Shown: positions 47,750 through 57,246, counted from the stretch's first letter. The stretch is 64,000 nucleotides of DNA from Rhodoferax sp. TH121 (GCF_002251855.1 NZ_NOXW01000022.1:372001-436000); one strand, 5' to 3'. Notes: generated by a model from the letters alone, not told the origin. Numbers and translations are program-made.

Positions 47750-48901
47750 ATGCCAGCGTTGACAGATTCCAGTTCGATTCACCCACAGTACCACGGCATG
47801 GGGGCGGTGGCCCACAGCCTTTCCGAGCAATTGCGCGCAGTTCACAGCCTGATCAGCGCACGTTACACCTTCATCGATCGCGTTGCGGTGGTGCTCTACG
47901 ACCCTGCCACCGATTTGCTCAAGACTTTTGTCAGCAGCAACAAAGACGACACCTTGCTCAAGCAGTACGAAGTGCCACTGAGTGATGTGCCTTCGCTGGC
48001 TGAACTGGCTCGCACCCGACAGCACCGCCTGGTGGGTGATATTGCGGAGACGTTCCGTTCCAACAGTCTGCACACCAGCTGGCTGAAGGCGCAAGACTAT
48101 CGCTCCAGCTACACCACACCCGTCTACCAAGACGGTGCCTTGGCCGCGTTCCTGTTTTACGACTCCAAGGAAGCGCAGGCATTTGACGAGGACGCGGCGC
48201 GGTTTTTGGATCTTTTCTCCGACCTGATCGCGCAGCTCTACCTGCTGCAAAAGCGCTTGGTGCACGGTCTGGTGGGCACGATCCAGGTGGCGGTGGATCT
48301 GGCCCGCATTCGCGATTTTGAAACCGGCCAGCACCTGGAGCGCATTGCGTACTACTCACGCATCATGGCGCGTGCGCTGGCCGACAAGTACGGGCTGACG
48401 GATGAATTCATCGAGTACCTGCAGCTCTTTGCGTCCTTGCATGACATTGGCAAGGTCGGCATCCCGGACCACATCCTGCTCAAGCCCGGGCGGCTGGATG
48501 CGCAGGAGTATGAAGTCATCAAGCGCCATGTCACCCTTGGCGAAGGCATCATCGACCGCATTGCCCGTGATATGGGCATGCAAGACAGTTTGCCCGCCCG
48601 CATCATGCGCAACATCGTGGCCACCCACCACGAGCGCGGTGATGGCTCTGGGTACCCGCGCGGGCTCACCATGGAGGAAATTCCTCTGGAAGGCCGCATT
48701 GTGGCAGTGGCTGATGTGTACGACGCACTGACCAACCGGCGCACCTACAAAGATTCATGGGATGACGCCGCAGTAGCCCAAGAACTGCAACGCGAGGTTG
48801 ATGCTGGCCAGCTGGACGGCGACTGTGTGGCCGCCCTGATGGCTGCCCGTGAGGCCCGCGCCGCCATCAAGCTGCGCTTTGCAGACCAGCGCCAGGCCTG
48901 A
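47750..48901 (+). CDS. GAF-HD-GYP cyclic-di-GMP phosphodiesterase
   Basis: A 383-residue protein. Residues 20-165 look like a GAF-type sensor (YTFIDRVAVVLYDPATDLLKTF, VYQDGALAAFLFYDSKEA). The rest is an HD-GYP domain with ETGQHLERIAYYSR, the HD pair in SLHDIGKVGIPDHILLKPG, and HHERGDGSGYPRGLTMEEIPLEGRIVAVADVYDALTNRRTYK holding the GYP motif. All metal ligands appear intact, so it should hydrolyse cyclic-di-GMP. The GGDEF-EAL protein at 11458 is the other such enzyme in this window. Confidence 0.93.
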   Translation: MPALTDSSSIHPQYHGMGAVAHSLSEQLRAVHSLISARYTFIDRVAVVLYDPATDLLKTFVSSNKDDTLLKQYEVPLSDVPSLAELARTRQHRLVGDIAETFRSNSLHTSWLKAQDYRSSYTTPVYQDGALAAFLFYDSKEAQAFDEDAARFLDLFSDLIAQLYLLQKRLVHGLVGTIQVAVDLARIRDFETGQHLERIAYYSRIMARALADKYGLTDEFIEYLQLFASLHDIGKVGIPDHILLKPGRLDAQEYEVIKRHVTLGEGIIDRIARDMGMQDSLPARIMRNIVATHHERGDGSGYPRGLTMEEIPLEGRIVAVADVYDALTNRRTYKDSWDDAAVAQELQREVDAGQLDGDCVAALMAAREARAAIKLRFADQRQA

Positions 48902-48914
48902 GTCGGTGTGGCTC

Positions 48915-49523
48915 ATGCGTCCGGCCATGCGAGTGCTAGTGAACTCCAAACATCGTCGAAGGTTGGCTGTGGCGCCTTCCCGGAGGGCGCTCTTACTGGG
49001 TTTTTGTGTGGCACTGGGGGTGGGCATGGCTGGCGCGGAGTTGCCGTCCCCCGCGTTGCAAGCTGGGCGTGTCGTGCTGGTGCGCCATGCCCAAGCGCCC
49101 GGTGTCGGCGATCCCGCCGGTTTTGACTTGCGCGATTGCCGGACCCAACGCAATTTGAGCGAAGAAGGTCGGCAGCAAGCACTGCGCATGGGCGAGTTCT
49201 TCCGGCAGCAGCGCGTGCCGGTGGACGCGGTGTGGTCCTCGCAGTGGTGCCGCACACGCGAAACCGCTGACCTGGCATTTCCCGGACAACGGGTAGACCA
49301 AGCCGCGTTCAATTCCTTCTTCGGGGAGCCCGATAGCGCCCCGGTTCAAACCCGCGAAGCCTGGGCGCTGCTGGATGGCTGGCAAGGCAGCGGTTTGCTG
49401 GTTGTGGTGACCCACCAGGTCAACATCACAGCCCTGACAGGTGTGGTTCCGGCTTCCGCAGAGGCTGTGGTAATGGCGCGGCAGGCTGGCCGGTGGGCCG
49501 TCGTCGGGCGTCTTACCCCCTGA
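48915..49523 (+). CDS. Secreted histidine phosphatase family protein
   Basis: A protein of about 202 residues with an N-terminal export signal (SRRALLLGFCVALGVGMAGA). The phosphohistidine motif RHA is in VVLVRHAQAPGVGDP, and LSEEGRQQALRMGEFF, WSSQWCRTRETA and the second His in VVVTHQVNITAL complete the catalytic core. It resembles periplasmic phosphoglycerate-mutase-like phosphatases and has no close functional assignment. The start is uncertain: ATG at 48915 or 48927, both with weak ribosome-binding sites; coupling to the HD-GYP gene 13 bp upstream is likely. Confidence 0.85.
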   Translation: MRPAMRVLVNSKHRRRLAVAPSRRALLLGFCVALGVGMAGAELPSPALQAGRVVLVRHAQAPGVGDPAGFDLRDCRTQRNLSEEGRQQALRMGEFFRQQRVPVDAVWSSQWCRTRETADLAFPGQRVDQAAFNSFFGEPDSAPVQTREAWALLDGWQGSGLLVVVTHQVNITALTGVVPASAEAVVMARQAGRWAVVGRLTP

Positions 49524-49553
49524 AGTGGATGCGTTCTCGGTGCCGCCGCGTGC

Positions 49554-50420
49554 TCACGGCAGTGGGCTTGCCAGCTGGCGCTCCAGCCGGGCACGGAAAG
49601 GCTGGACCAGATACGACGGCAGCCACCGCTCGTAGGAGTCCAGTAGGGTATTGTCCTTGCGCATGGACAAGGCCAGCCGGTTCAAGTCTTCAAAACTGCG
49701 ATCGGTTTGCGCGCTCTTGGTGCAGCTGAAGCGCCCGGCCAGCAGATCGCTATTGCCGGCAATGGGGTAGAAGTGCAAGTTGGCAACGGGGCTGTCATAG
49801 AACGCAGCTTCCCCTGGGTAGGAGAGCGTGTAGTCAAACCGTTTTTTCTTCAGCATGCCAATCAGCGATTTGGTGGAGTTGTCCTGGTGGACCGTAAACA
49901 CCTGGCGCGCACCGGACTGCAACAGAGGCCCGAGCATGCTATCGATCTTGGCCCCATAGGTTCTCTGTCCTGCCACCCCGATGCGCAGCTCTGTGGTGCG
50001 CAGCAGATCGTGCAGGCGCAACTCTCCATCAGGGTTCACGAAGCGGCTGAACAGTCCTTTGTCTTGCAGCCTGGCCACCACGCCGACCGGGTACACATAG
50101 CCATAGGGTACGGTGAAGCGTAAGAACTCTTCACGCTCCGGGGTGTGGGCTGCCATGGCGGTGCAATACGGTCCACCGCTTTGCGCCAGAAACAGTACCC
50201 GAGGCCAGGGGAGCACCTCTTCTGCAAACTGGTGCTGGGGCAGCTTGTTCCGCACCTGTTGCAGCAGTTTGTCCATATAGCCCTTTTGCGCCGGGCTGGC
50301 CCCTGGCATGGCCAACGGCGGGAAGTCGGAACTTAGCCAGGTGATGTTCTCTGCCTGCACCGGCGTGAGCGCAAGCCATCCACCCATCAAGCATCCGATT
50401 GCCCAATGTCGCGTATTCAT
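49554..50420 (-). CDS. Periplasmic substrate-binding domain protein (SBP_bac_3-like)
   Basis: A protein of about 288 residues starting at 50420, where a signal peptide begins (MNTRHWAIGCLMGGWLALTPVQA-EN). The body follows the two-lobe fold of amino-acid-binding proteins: ITWLSSDFPPLAMPG, then GYMDKLLQQVRNKLPQHQF, LRIGVAGQRTYGAKID and IGMLKKKRFDYTLSYPGEAAF. No transporter genes adjoin it. Orphan proteins like this are often annotated as TIGR02285-type and have no known ligand. Confidence 0.78.
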   Translation of the reverse strand: MNTRHWAIGCLMGGWLALTPVQAENITWLSSDFPPLAMPGASPAQKGYMDKLLQQVRNKLPQHQFAEEVLPWPRVLFLAQSGGPYCTAMAAHTPEREEFLRFTVPYGYVYPVGVVARLQDKGLFSRFVNPDGELRLHDLLRTTELRIGVAGQRTYGAKIDSMLGPLLQSGARQVFTVHQDNSTKSLIGMLKKKRFDYTLSYPGEAAFYDSPVANLHFYPIAGNSDLLAGRFSCTKSAQTDRSFEDLNRLALSMRKDNTLLDSYERWLPSYLVQPFRARLERQLASPLP

Positions 50421-50508
50421 AGAGGTACCACAGTTCATGTCCACGTAGATGGCGAGCATAGTCCAGCGAGTCAGGGTGGTGGACGTCGCGCGCCGGATGC
50501 GCCGGTAC

Positions 50509-50542
50509 AAAAAAGCCCCAAACGCCAGGTGGCGGTGGGGCT
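50509..50542 (-). terminator. Rho-independent terminator of htpG
   Basis: On the minus strand AGCCCC pairs with GGGGCT around an inner GCC/GGC stem, followed by six T (A-run 50509-50514 on the plus strand). It ends the htpG transcript. Repeat copy 6 lies between the htpG stop codon and this hairpin. Confidence 0.8.
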
Positions 50543-50553
50543 CATTCTGATGG

Positions 50554-50608
50554 TTGCTACAAATTTAATAGCTTTTTACGCAGTATCCATAGGGGTTTTC
50601 GGTCAATT
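50554..50608 (+). repeat. 55-bp dispersed hairpin repeat, copy 6
   Basis: The most diverged copy (TTGCTACAAATTTAATAGCT, then ACGCAGTATCCATAGGGG and TCAATT at the end), yet it aligns without gaps. It lies within the htpG 3' untranslated region, before the terminator. Confidence 0.75.
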
Positions 50609-50631
50609 TGATGCCTATTTCGCCTCTGCCA

Positions 50632-52626
50632 TCACACCAGCAGGGCATTCACCCGCTTCACATACGCGGCAGGGTCGGCCGGCAGGCCGCCTTCGGCCAA
50701 CAGGGCCTGGTCAAACAGGATGTGGGCCAAGTCGTGGAAGTGCACACTGCCATCGAGCTTTTTCACCAGCGCGTGGTCGGCGTTCACCTCCAGCACGGGT
50801 TTCACATCGGGTGCGGCCTGGCCGGCTTGCTTGAGCATGCGGGCCAACTGGGTGCTCATACCGTCATCTTGCACCACCAGGCATGCCGGGCTGTCGACCA
50901 GGCGGGTGGTCACGCGCACGTCATCGGCCTTCTCCTTGAGTGCTTCCTTGAGCTTGGCCAGCACGGGCTTGAAAGCTTCGGCGGCCTCTTCGGCGGCCTT
51001 CTTCTCGGCTTCGTCTTGCAGCTTACCCAGGTCCACGGCGCCCTTGGCCACGCTTTGCAGCGGTGTGCCGTCAAAGTCGTGCAGGTAGCTCAGGGCCCAC
51101 TCGTCCACGCGGTCGGTCATCAGCAACACTTCGATGCCCTTCTTCTTGAAGACCTCGAGTTGCGGGCTGTTCTTGGCGGCGGCCAGCGTGTCGGCTGTGA
51201 TGTAGTAGATCGCTTCTTGACCTTCCTTCATGCGGGCCTTGTAGTCGGCCAGGCTCACGCTCACGGTGTCACTGGTGCTGCTGGCAAAGCGCAGCAGCTT
51301 GGCGATGCGTTCCTTGTTGCTGAAGTCCTCGCCCAAGCCTTCCTTGAGTACGGCACCGAACTCGGCATAGAACTTGGTGTACTTGCCCGCGTTGGCGTCT
51401 TGTTCTGCCTTTTCTTCGGCGCTGAGCACGTCGGTCACGCCATCGGCGCCAGCTTCAGGCACTTTGTCTTGCTTCGCCAGGGTTTCCAGCATGGAGAGCA
51501 CGCGCTTGGTGTTGCCTTCGCGGATGGCCTTCACATCGCGGCTTTCCTGCAGCAGCTCGCGGCTCACGTTCAGGGGCAGGTCAGCGCTATCGACCACGCC
51601 CTTGATGAAGCGCAGGTAGCCGGGCAGCAGGGCTTCGGCATCGTCCATGATGAAGACGCGCTTCACATACAGCTTCAGACCGCCCTTGCGGTCGCGGTTG
51701 TACAGGTCCATGGGCGCTTTGCCGGGCACATACAGCAGCTGGGTGTATTCGGTACTGCCTTCCACGCGGTTGTGCGTGTGGGCCAAGGGCGCCTCGAAGT
51801 CGTGGCTGATCTGCTTGTAGAAGTCGTCATACTGCTCTTGCGTAACGTCCTTCTTGGCGCGGCTCCAGATGGCATTGGCCTTGTTGACGGTTTCCCACTC
51901 GCCAGTCTTGACCATGCCACCGGGCTGGCGGCCGCCGTTCTCGTCGCTGGGGTTGATCAACTCGCCGTCTTTCCACTCTTCCTTTTCCATCATGATGGGC
52001 AGGCTGATGTGGTCGGAGTACTTGCTGATGATGCCCTTGACCTTCCAGGTCTGCAGGTAGTCGGATGCGTCCTCGCGCAGGTGCAGGATGACGCTGGTGC
52101 CGCGCGCTTCACGGGTGATGCTCTCTACTTCGAACGCGCCGCCACCGCTGGCGCCGCCATCGCTCACCCAGCGCACCGCTTCATCCGCCTTGAGGCCAGC
52201 GCGGCGGGATTCGACGGTGATCTTGTCGGCCACGATGAAGCCGGAGTAGAAGCCCACGCCAAACTGGCCAATGAGGTTGCTATCGGCCTTCTGGTCGCCT
52301 GTGAGTTTGCTCACAAAGTCTTTGGTGCCGCTCTTTGCAATCGTGCCCAGGTTGTCGATAGCTTCTTGCTGTGACAAGCCGATGCCGTTGTCGGTGATGG
52401 TGAGCGTCTTGGCGTCCTTGTCGAAAGTGACCTTGACCTTGAGTTCAGGGTCGTTCTCGTACAGGCCGCTGTTGTTGATGGCCTCAAAGCGCAGCTTGTC
52501 GCAGGCGTCGGATGCGTTGGAGATCAGCTCGCGCAGGAAGATTTCCTTGTTGGAGTACAGCGAGTGCGTCACCAGGTGCAGCAGCTGGGCCACTTCGGCC
52601 TGGAAATTCATGGTTTGCTTGGTCAT
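50632..52626 (-). CDS. htpG: Molecular chaperone HtpG (Hsp90)
   Basis: A 664-residue bacterial Hsp90. The GHKL ATP site is clear: [38 protein letters not shown] and [17 protein letters not shown]. The middle domain has the catalytic-loop Arg in [17 protein letters not shown] and the dimerisation domain fills the C-terminus. It is about 40 residues longer than the E. coli protein, partly through an insert near [10 protein letters not shown] and a charged stretch [15 protein letters not shown]. The start ATG at 52626 begins [16 protein letters not shown]. It is monocistronic, with its own terminator. Confidence 0.97.
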   Translation of the reverse strand: MTKQTMNFQAEVAQLLHLVTHSLYSNKEIFLRELISNASDACDKLRFEAINNSGLYENDPELKVKVTFDKDAKTLTITDNGIGLSQQEAIDNLGTIAKSGTKDFVSKLTGDQKADSNLIGQFGVGFYSGFIVADKITVESRRAGLKADEAVRWVSDGGASGGGAFEVESITREARGTSVILHLREDASDYLQTWKVKGIISKYSDHISLPIMMEKEEWKDGELINPSDENGGRQPGGMVKTGEWETVNKANAIWSRAKKDVTQEQYDDFYKQISHDFEAPLAHTHNRVEGSTEYTQLLYVPGKAPMDLYNRDRKGGLKLYVKRVFIMDDAEALLPGYLRFIKGVVDSADLPLNVSRELLQESRDVKAIREGNTKRVLSMLETLAKQDKVPEAGADGVTDVLSAEEKAEQDANAGKYTKFYAEFGAVLKEGLGEDFSNKERIAKLLRFASSTSDTVSVSLADYKARMKEGQEAIYYITADTLAAAKNSPQLEVFKKKGIEVLLMTDRVDEWALSYLHDFDGTPLQSVAKGAVDLGKLQDEAEKKAAEEAAEAFKPVLAKLKEALKEKADDVRVTTRLVDSPACLVVQDDGMSTQLARMLKQAGQAAPDVKPVLEVNADHALVKKLDGSVHFHDLAHILFDQALLAEGGLPADPAAYVKRVNALLV

Positions 52627-52752
52627 AAGTCAGTCTCTGAGTCTCAAAAAACGATGTGCACCGCCAGACATGGCGCCTGCGGCGCGGGCAACCCGCAATT
52701 ATGGGCGAGGGGCTGGGTTTCAAGAGCGCAGCATTCTGGCTACATTGACGCC

Positions 52753-53043
52753 ATGCAGACCGCCAACGCCATTGCCTCCTTGCCCAATCTGGGCCCCAAG
52801 TCCCAGCAGATGCTGGCGCGTGCGGGTATTCACACGCTGGCCGATCTGAAGGCGCTGGGCGCGGTGGCGGCCTATGTGCGGATCAAGCGTTCCGGTGCGC
52901 ATGTCAGCCTGAATCTGTTGTGGGCCCTGGAAGGAGCGATTTCCGGCCTGCATTGGCAAGACGTTGCCCGGGACCACCGCACCAGCCTGCTGCTGGCGCT
53001 GGAGGATTGCGAGCGGAGTTCCCGCTTGGCTAAAGAAGAGTAG
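52753..53043 (+). CDS. TfoX C-terminal domain protein
   Basis: A 96-residue protein starting at 52753. The sequence LPNLGPKSQQMLARAGIHTLADLKALGAVAAY and LNLLWALEGAISGLHWQDV is the TfoX_C helix-hairpin-helix domain, here without the N-terminal domain of the competence regulator TfoX/Sxy. Free-standing copies are common in beta-proteobacteria; a role in DNA binding is likely, in competence possible. It is divergent from htpG. Confidence 0.87.
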   Translation: MQTANAIASLPNLGPKSQQMLARAGIHTLADLKALGAVAAYVRIKRSGAHVSLNLLWALEGAISGLHWQDVARDHRTSLLLALEDCERSSRLAKEE

Positions 53044-53124
53044 CGCCGAGGGGCTTGCGCGTACCCCTTCCCCTGCGTGAGCGTTCGCGCTACATTGCAA
53101 AAAAGCCTCAGGGAAGCCCAACGC

Positions 53125-53391
53125 ATGAAACCGCAACCGCCCCTGCCGCCCTCCGACAAGCGGGCGGCCACACCCTCCCAAACTCCCAAGCCATACGACG
53201 GTTTGCTGGACCCTTTGCCAGTGCCTGAGGTTTCCGAGAGTGACACCGATACCGCATGGGGCTTGTGGGAGGCCAGCGTGGGTGGGCTGCTGCAGGACGG
53301 AAAAGCGGCGCCGGAGGCGCCCCCGCAGGGCTATGAACCCACCCAGCCCGCAGGGCTGGATGGGGAACCGATCCCCAAAAACAAAGTTTAG
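53125..53391 (+). CDS. Small proline-rich hypothetical protein
   Basis: An 88-residue protein starting at 53125 after a GGGAAG-type ribosome-binding site. It is rich in Pro, Gln and Glu (MKPQPPLPPSDKRAATPSQT) and has a short conserved-looking patch TDTAWGLWEASVGGL. No signal peptide or membrane segment is visible; most of it is probably disordered. It overlaps the convergent hydrolase gene by 4 bp. I do not recognise a family. Confidence 0.65.
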   Translation: MKPQPPLPPSDKRAATPSQTPKPYDGLLDPLPVPEVSESDTDTAWGLWEASVGGLLQDGKAAPEAPPQGYEPTQPAGLDGEPIPKNKV

Positions 53392-54653
53392 TCAGCGGGC
53401 GTGTGCGGCGCCAGCCAGGCCAGCAACTGCGCCGCCACTTCGGGCCGGTGCAGCAACTCCATGTGGTTCATGCGGTAGGCAATGCACTGGCTGGGTTTGG
53501 CAAACACCAGCCTGCGTTTCGCGTCGTCATGCTGGCCCAGCGCGCTGCGCAGCGGCACCAGGCCATCGCCCAGCAGCCGGTCGGCCAGGGCGCCGCGCCG
53601 GCTGGCGGTGGTGGCGGCCACGGTGTAGCAGGCCACGCCCTCGGGCAGCGGCACGGGCACCCGGCGGTCCGGTCCCTTTTGGAAGCGGTCGCGGCCCTGC
53701 CAGTCTTCTGGGCTGACATGGCCATAGCGCAGGTCGGTAATGCCGGCACTGCGCAGCTGCCCCAGCTTGGCAAAGGGGCGCGCGTAGGGTGTGGCGCCCA
53801 AAACCACGTCCACCCAGTTGCCCGCGCGTTCCAGCGGTGCGCCGTGGTGCGGCGTGCCCAGAAAGATGATGTTTTTAAGCGCCTGCCGCCACGCTGCGGC
53901 GGGCACGGACTGCAGCACCGCGCTGCGCGTGACCAGCCCGCCCATGCTATGCGCCAGCACCGTGATTTCTGTCACCGGCACGGGCCAATGGGCCACCAAC
54001 TGGGCCAGCTCCGCCGCCAGGTGCGCACCGTTGTCGGAGGTGTGCAGGCCGGTGTTGTAGCGCACATTGACCGGGGTGTAGCCCAGCGCGGCCAGGGCGG
54101 TGGCGTGGCTGCGCATCTCGCCGCCAGCGGTGGTGTGCGTCCACTGCAAGTCGTTCATGCACAGGCCGTGGATGACGACCAGCAGCTTGCCGCCCACGGT
54201 GGTGTTGGCTGGCAGCGTGGACGGGGTGGCCCAGTCCAGGCGCTGGCCCGCGTGGCGCAGCTGCATGCGCGTGGCCAGCGGGTTGCCGCTGGCGGCCAGG
54301 CGGTCGCCCAGCACGCCGTTGAGCGCAGCCAGCACCGCCTCGCGCTGCGGGGTGTCGGGCGCTTGCGCATCCGCCGCGTCCAGCAGTGGCTGCAACCGGG
54401 TCAGGATGGCATCGGCACCGCTGCCTACCAGTTGGGTCACACCCTGCACGGTTTGGTAAATGAGCCCGGTCAGCCCGCGTGTGGTGCCCTCAGCCTTGCC
54501 GCCGGGCACGCCCAGGCTGCCCCAGACCGACTGGTGCACCCCCTCGGCCATGCGGGCCACGCCGCGGGTGGCCTGGGTGGCCAACTGCACCACGCCGCGC
54601 AAGTCAGCCGCGCGGAAGTGCTGCAAGGCCTTGGGGCGCGAGGGCAGGGGCAT
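53388..54653 (-). CDS. Alpha/beta hydrolase, PGAP1-like esterase/lipase
   Basis: A 421-residue protein. An Ala-rich helical N-terminus (about 125 residues) leads to a hydrolase domain with GGKLLVVIHGLCMNDLQW (oxyanion), the nucleophile in ITVLAHSMGGLVTRSA and IIFLGTPHHGAPLERAGNW, as in lipases and the PGAP1 group; the His is probably in RMNHMELLHRPEV. There is no clear signal peptide. Related bacterial proteins are annotated as permease-like or triacylglycerol lipases; the substrate is not known. Confidence 0.82.
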   Translation of the reverse strand: MPLPSRPKALQHFRAADLRGVVQLATQATRGVARMAEGVHQSVWGSLGVPGGKAEGTTRGLTGLIYQTVQGVTQLVGSGADAILTRLQPLLDAADAQAPDTPQREAVLAALNGVLGDRLAASGNPLATRMQLRHAGQRLDWATPSTLPANTTVGGKLLVVIHGLCMNDLQWTHTTAGGEMRSHATALAALGYTPVNVRYNTGLHTSDNGAHLAAELAQLVAHWPVPVTEITVLAHSMGGLVTRSAVLQSVPAAAWRQALKNIIFLGTPHHGAPLERAGNWVDVVLGATPYARPFAKLGQLRSAGITDLRYGHVSPEDWQGRDRFQKGPDRRVPVPLPEGVACYTVAATTASRRGALADRLLGDGLVPLRSALGQHDDAKRRLVFAKPSQCIAYRMNHMELLHRPEVAAQLLAWLAPHTPAD

Positions 54654-54672
54654 GGATGCTTTTGGAAAGACG

Positions 54673-55677
54673 TTAGAACTTTTCGTGCGGCTGCAAATAG
54701 CGCCACTGGCCCACCGGCAGGTTGCCCAGCATGACCTTGCCCACGCGCACGCGCTTGAGGCCCACCACGCGCAGGCCCACCAACTCGCACATGCGGCGGA
54801 TCTGGCGCTTCTTGCCCTCGGTCAGCACAAAGCGCAGCTGCTCGGGGTTTTGCCACTCCACCTTGGCGGGTTTGAGCGGCTGGTCGTCCAAGCGCAGGCC
54901 GTGGCGCAGCAGTTGGAGTTTGTCCGCCGGAAAGACGGACTGCACATCGCTGGTGACGGGGTCGTCATCGTCCAGGCGGATTAGCTGTTGCGCCTTGCCA
55001 CCGTAGGTGGCTGCAGGCGAGTTGGCAGCGGCGGGATTGGCGACGCCGGTGTAGGCCACGCGCACCAGATATTCCTTCTCCATCACCGAGTCTTCGCCAA
55101 TCAGTTGGCGGGCCACGCGGCCGTCCTGCGTCAGCACCAAGAGGCCGGTGGAGTCAATGTCCAGGCGGCCGGCCGGCACCAAGCTCTTGAGCTGGCTGCC
55201 GTGGAAGAAGAAGCGCGCGTTGTCGTCGGCCCAGCGGTTTTGCGGCTGGATCAGCTTGATGGCGGGCTCGTGACCGTCTTCGGCTTGGCCACTGACGATG
55301 CCGATGGGCTTGTGCAGCAGGATGGTGACCTGGTTGGCCTGTTGGCCTTGGGCCTGCTTGTCGATTTCGATGCGCACGCCGGGCAGCACTTGCATGCCCA
55401 TCTCAGCTACTTTGCCGTTCACCTTCACCCAGCCCTTGGCGATCCAGTCGTCGGCCTCGCGGCGCGAGGCCAGGCCCAGCTCGGCCATGCGCTTGTTCAG
55501 GCGCACCGTGCCGCCCGCGCCCTGGGCGGCGGTGTTGGTCTGGCCGGCCGGAATGGCGCGGTTGCCGGAGGGGCGGGCGGGCGGTGGCGCACGGCGCACA
55601 CCCGCCGGGCTGGCGGCGGCGCTGGGCGGCGCGGGCGCGCGGCGCAGGGTGGGGCGGGGAGGAGTCTGGTCGGTCAT
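54673..55677 (-). CDS. Pseudouridine synthase, RsuA/RluF family
   Basis: A 334-residue enzyme starting at 55677 (MTDQTPPRPTLRR). A disordered Pro/Ala/Arg-rich leader of about 70 residues is followed by an S4 RNA-binding domain (RLNKRMAELGLASRREADDWI, WVKVNGK) and the catalytic domain, whose aspartate is in VPAGRLDIDSTGLLVLTQDG. The C-terminal TEGKKRQIRRMCELVGLRVVGLKRVRVG matches the RluF/RluB type acting on 23S rRNA. Repeat copy 7 begins two bases upstream of the start codon, so the apparent 21-residue N-terminal extension in that frame is repeat DNA. Confidence 0.9.
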   Translation of the reverse strand: MTDQTPPRPTLRRAPAPPSAAASPAGVRRAPPPARPSGNRAIPAGQTNTAAQGAGGTVRLNKRMAELGLASRREADDWIAKGWVKVNGKVAEMGMQVLPGVRIEIDKQAQGQQANQVTILLHKPIGIVSGQAEDGHEPAIKLIQPQNRWADDNARFFFHGSQLKSLVPAGRLDIDSTGLLVLTQDGRVARQLIGEDSVMEKEYLVRVAYTGVANPAAANSPAATYGGKAQQLIRLDDDDPVTSDVQSVFPADKLQLLRHGLRLDDQPLKPAKVEWQNPEQLRFVLTEGKKRQIRRMCELVGLRVVGLKRVRVGKVMLGNLPVGQWRYLQPHEKF

Positions 55678-55679
55678 GG

Positions 55680-55734
55680 TTGCTATATTTTTAGGAGCTG
55701 CTTGCGCATATTTTACGAGGGCTGGGTGCCAATT
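55680..55734 (+). repeat. 55-bp dispersed hairpin repeat, copy 7
   Basis: This copy (TTGCTATATTTTTAGGAGCT, then CTTGCGCATATTTTACGAGG) ends, in the gene's direction, two bases before the ATG of the pseudouridine synthase gene and makes up its whole 5' leader. It offers no clear ribosome-binding site in this orientation. Confidence 0.85.
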
Positions 55735-55775
55735 TAGCACTTAATTGCAAGTTCTCCCGCCGGCCCCGCAGCGCC

Positions 55776-56513
55776 TCAGCCCAAGGGTGCCTGGGGCGCG
55801 GCCACCCGCAAAATCGCGGCGCTGAGCGCCACCGGCTGGCAGAAATACGCCGAGTGGCTGGCCTCAATGTGCTGCACCGACGCGCAGGGCGACTGCGCCA
55901 CCATGCGGCGTTGCAGCGCGGGGGTGATGGCGCAGTCCTGCGTCAGTTCGATGTAATGCCGCGGTATGCGGCCGTAGCGCTTGTCCGTCAGCCGCAGCCG
56001 GGTCAGCGCGGGCAAAGAGGGTTCGGGCGTCAGCAGGCTCTGCGCCAGCGCCACATCCGCTGCATCGCAGTCAGCATACAGCGTGGCCTGCCGCGCGGCC
56101 GGCGGCAGCGCATCGGTCAGCGTGCTGCGGCTGATCTGGATGTGGCGGCGCACCAGGGAGTCTTTGTCTTGGCGAAAGTAGTCCGCTACCCGCTCACCAT
56201 CCCGCAGCAAATAGGCCGCCAGGTACACACAGCCCGCCACCTTGTCGGACCGCATCTCGGCCACGGTAGACGCCACAATGCCACCCCGGCTGTGCGCCAC
56301 CAGCAGCGCGGGTTCTGGCAGCGTGTCCAGCAGGTTGCATACGGCACGTGCCATGTGGTGAAGCGTGGTGCGTCCGCGCAGCCAGCGCCACTGCGTACCG
56401 TGCGCTGGCAAGTCCGGCACCAGCACCCGGTGCCCAGCGGCTTCCAGCCGCGGCACCACCTTGTGCCAGCACCACGCGCCATGCCAGCTGCCATGCAAAA
56501 GAACCATGTCCAT
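55776..56513 (-). CDS. Alpha/beta hydrolase, EstC/methylesterase-like
   Basis: A 245-residue hydrolase of the group containing plant methylesterases and hydroxynitrile lyases. VLLHGSWHGAWCWHKVVPRL gives the oxyanion site, LLVAHSRGGIVAST the nucleophile Ser, and IEASHSAYFCQPVALSAAI the catalytic His. The HGSWHGAWCW form is characteristic. The start ATG at 56513 has GGGGAG six bases upstream. The substrate is unknown. No partner genes adjoin it; repeat copy C lies upstream. Confidence 0.85.
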   Translation of the reverse strand: MDMVLLHGSWHGAWCWHKVVPRLEAAGHRVLVPDLPAHGTQWRWLRGRTTLHHMARAVCNLLDTLPEPALLVAHSRGGIVASTVAEMRSDKVAGCVYLAAYLLRDGERVADYFRQDKDSLVRRHIQISRSTLTDALPPAARQATLYADCDAADVALAQSLLTPEPSLPALTRLRLTDKRYGRIPRHYIELTQDCAITPALQRRMVAQSPCASVQHIEASHSAYFCQPVALSAAILRVAAPQAPLG

Positions 56514-56726
56514 GTGTCACTCCCCTTGTGTGCGCGGCCGAGATGGCGCGCTGGGGGGAACGGTACGGTGGATGTGAAGCGCTGTCTGGCCGCATTCGGA
56601 CATGTGTATGCGCGGGTGCAGCGGCTAGAGCCATGCATGGCGGCGCTTGCGCAAAACATCTTGTCTGAAACGCTTACGCCGCTGCGCCTGGGGCGGGAGT
56701 GAGGGGTGCCGGGGGAGAATACATCG

Positions 56727-56846
56727 CTTGCGCACGGCCGCCGGCGTGGCGCGCGTTCTCCGGCTCACCTTGTGGGCGGCTGCTTTTGGTGTGCTGGCTC
56801 TGTGGCAACCGCAAATGAAGCCTGCGTCCGCGGCACCCACCACTGG
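56727..56846 (+). repeat. Second dispersed repeat family, copy C (left flank of island 2)
   Basis: It shares its first 36 bases nearly exactly with copy A and then GCGGCTGCTTTTGG, CTGTGGCAACCGCAA and GCCTGCGTCCGCGG; the central part seen in A and D is missing. A trailing patch at 56887 (CAGGCTGAACGCGGACTTCC) also has a counterpart after copy A (33213). Together these account for the 436-bp gene-free stretch 56514-56949, in which I see no gene. Confidence 0.7.
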
Positions 56847-56949
56847 CCTTGTGTTCAACGCATGCGTTCGGCATGAGAGTCAGATTCAGGCTGAACGCGG
56901 ACTTCCGACTTGTTCCGAAGCAGTCGTTGCGCCCGTGTGGGCCGACCAG

Positions 56950-57246
56950 TCATGTTTCATTGGACCGTATAGAACGCAGAGCCTCGCGAGCGGACACCGC
57001 GACACTCGAATTGCCGGACTCAACCATCTCAATGAGAATCTCTTTCTCGATTGAGATCGAGCTCTCCCCAAGGATATAGGCCAGATGTACTTGCCGCATC
57101 ACAGGCCACGACTGCCATTGGTGGCGGATCTGCGAAAGAAGCATGGCTGGGCTCAGGTCTATAAGTGCGCGAGCATCGCAGCTGCCTACATCTGCCCAGT
57201 AGTCAGCATCTGGTAGGTCTAGCAAATTTATGAGTCGCTCAAGCAT
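56950..57246 (-). CDS. Small hypothetical protein (98 residues), possibly HEAT-repeat-like
   Basis: I do not recognise a named family. The protein is acidic and helical (MLERLINLLDLPDADYWADV, ALIDLSPAMLLSQIRHQWQ, ILIEMVESGNSSVAVSAREALRSI); the last part has the spacing of a HEAT-type repeat (VAVSAREALRSIR). AAGGA lies nine bases before the ATG at 57246. It follows the small membrane-protein gene by 12 bp, so the two form one unit. Size and island setting recall immunity or accessory proteins, but nothing proves this. Confidence 0.6.
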   Translation of the reverse strand: MLERLINLLDLPDADYWADVGSCDARALIDLSPAMLLSQIRHQWQSWPVMRQVHLAYILGESSISIEKEILIEMVESGNSSVAVSAREALRSIRSNET

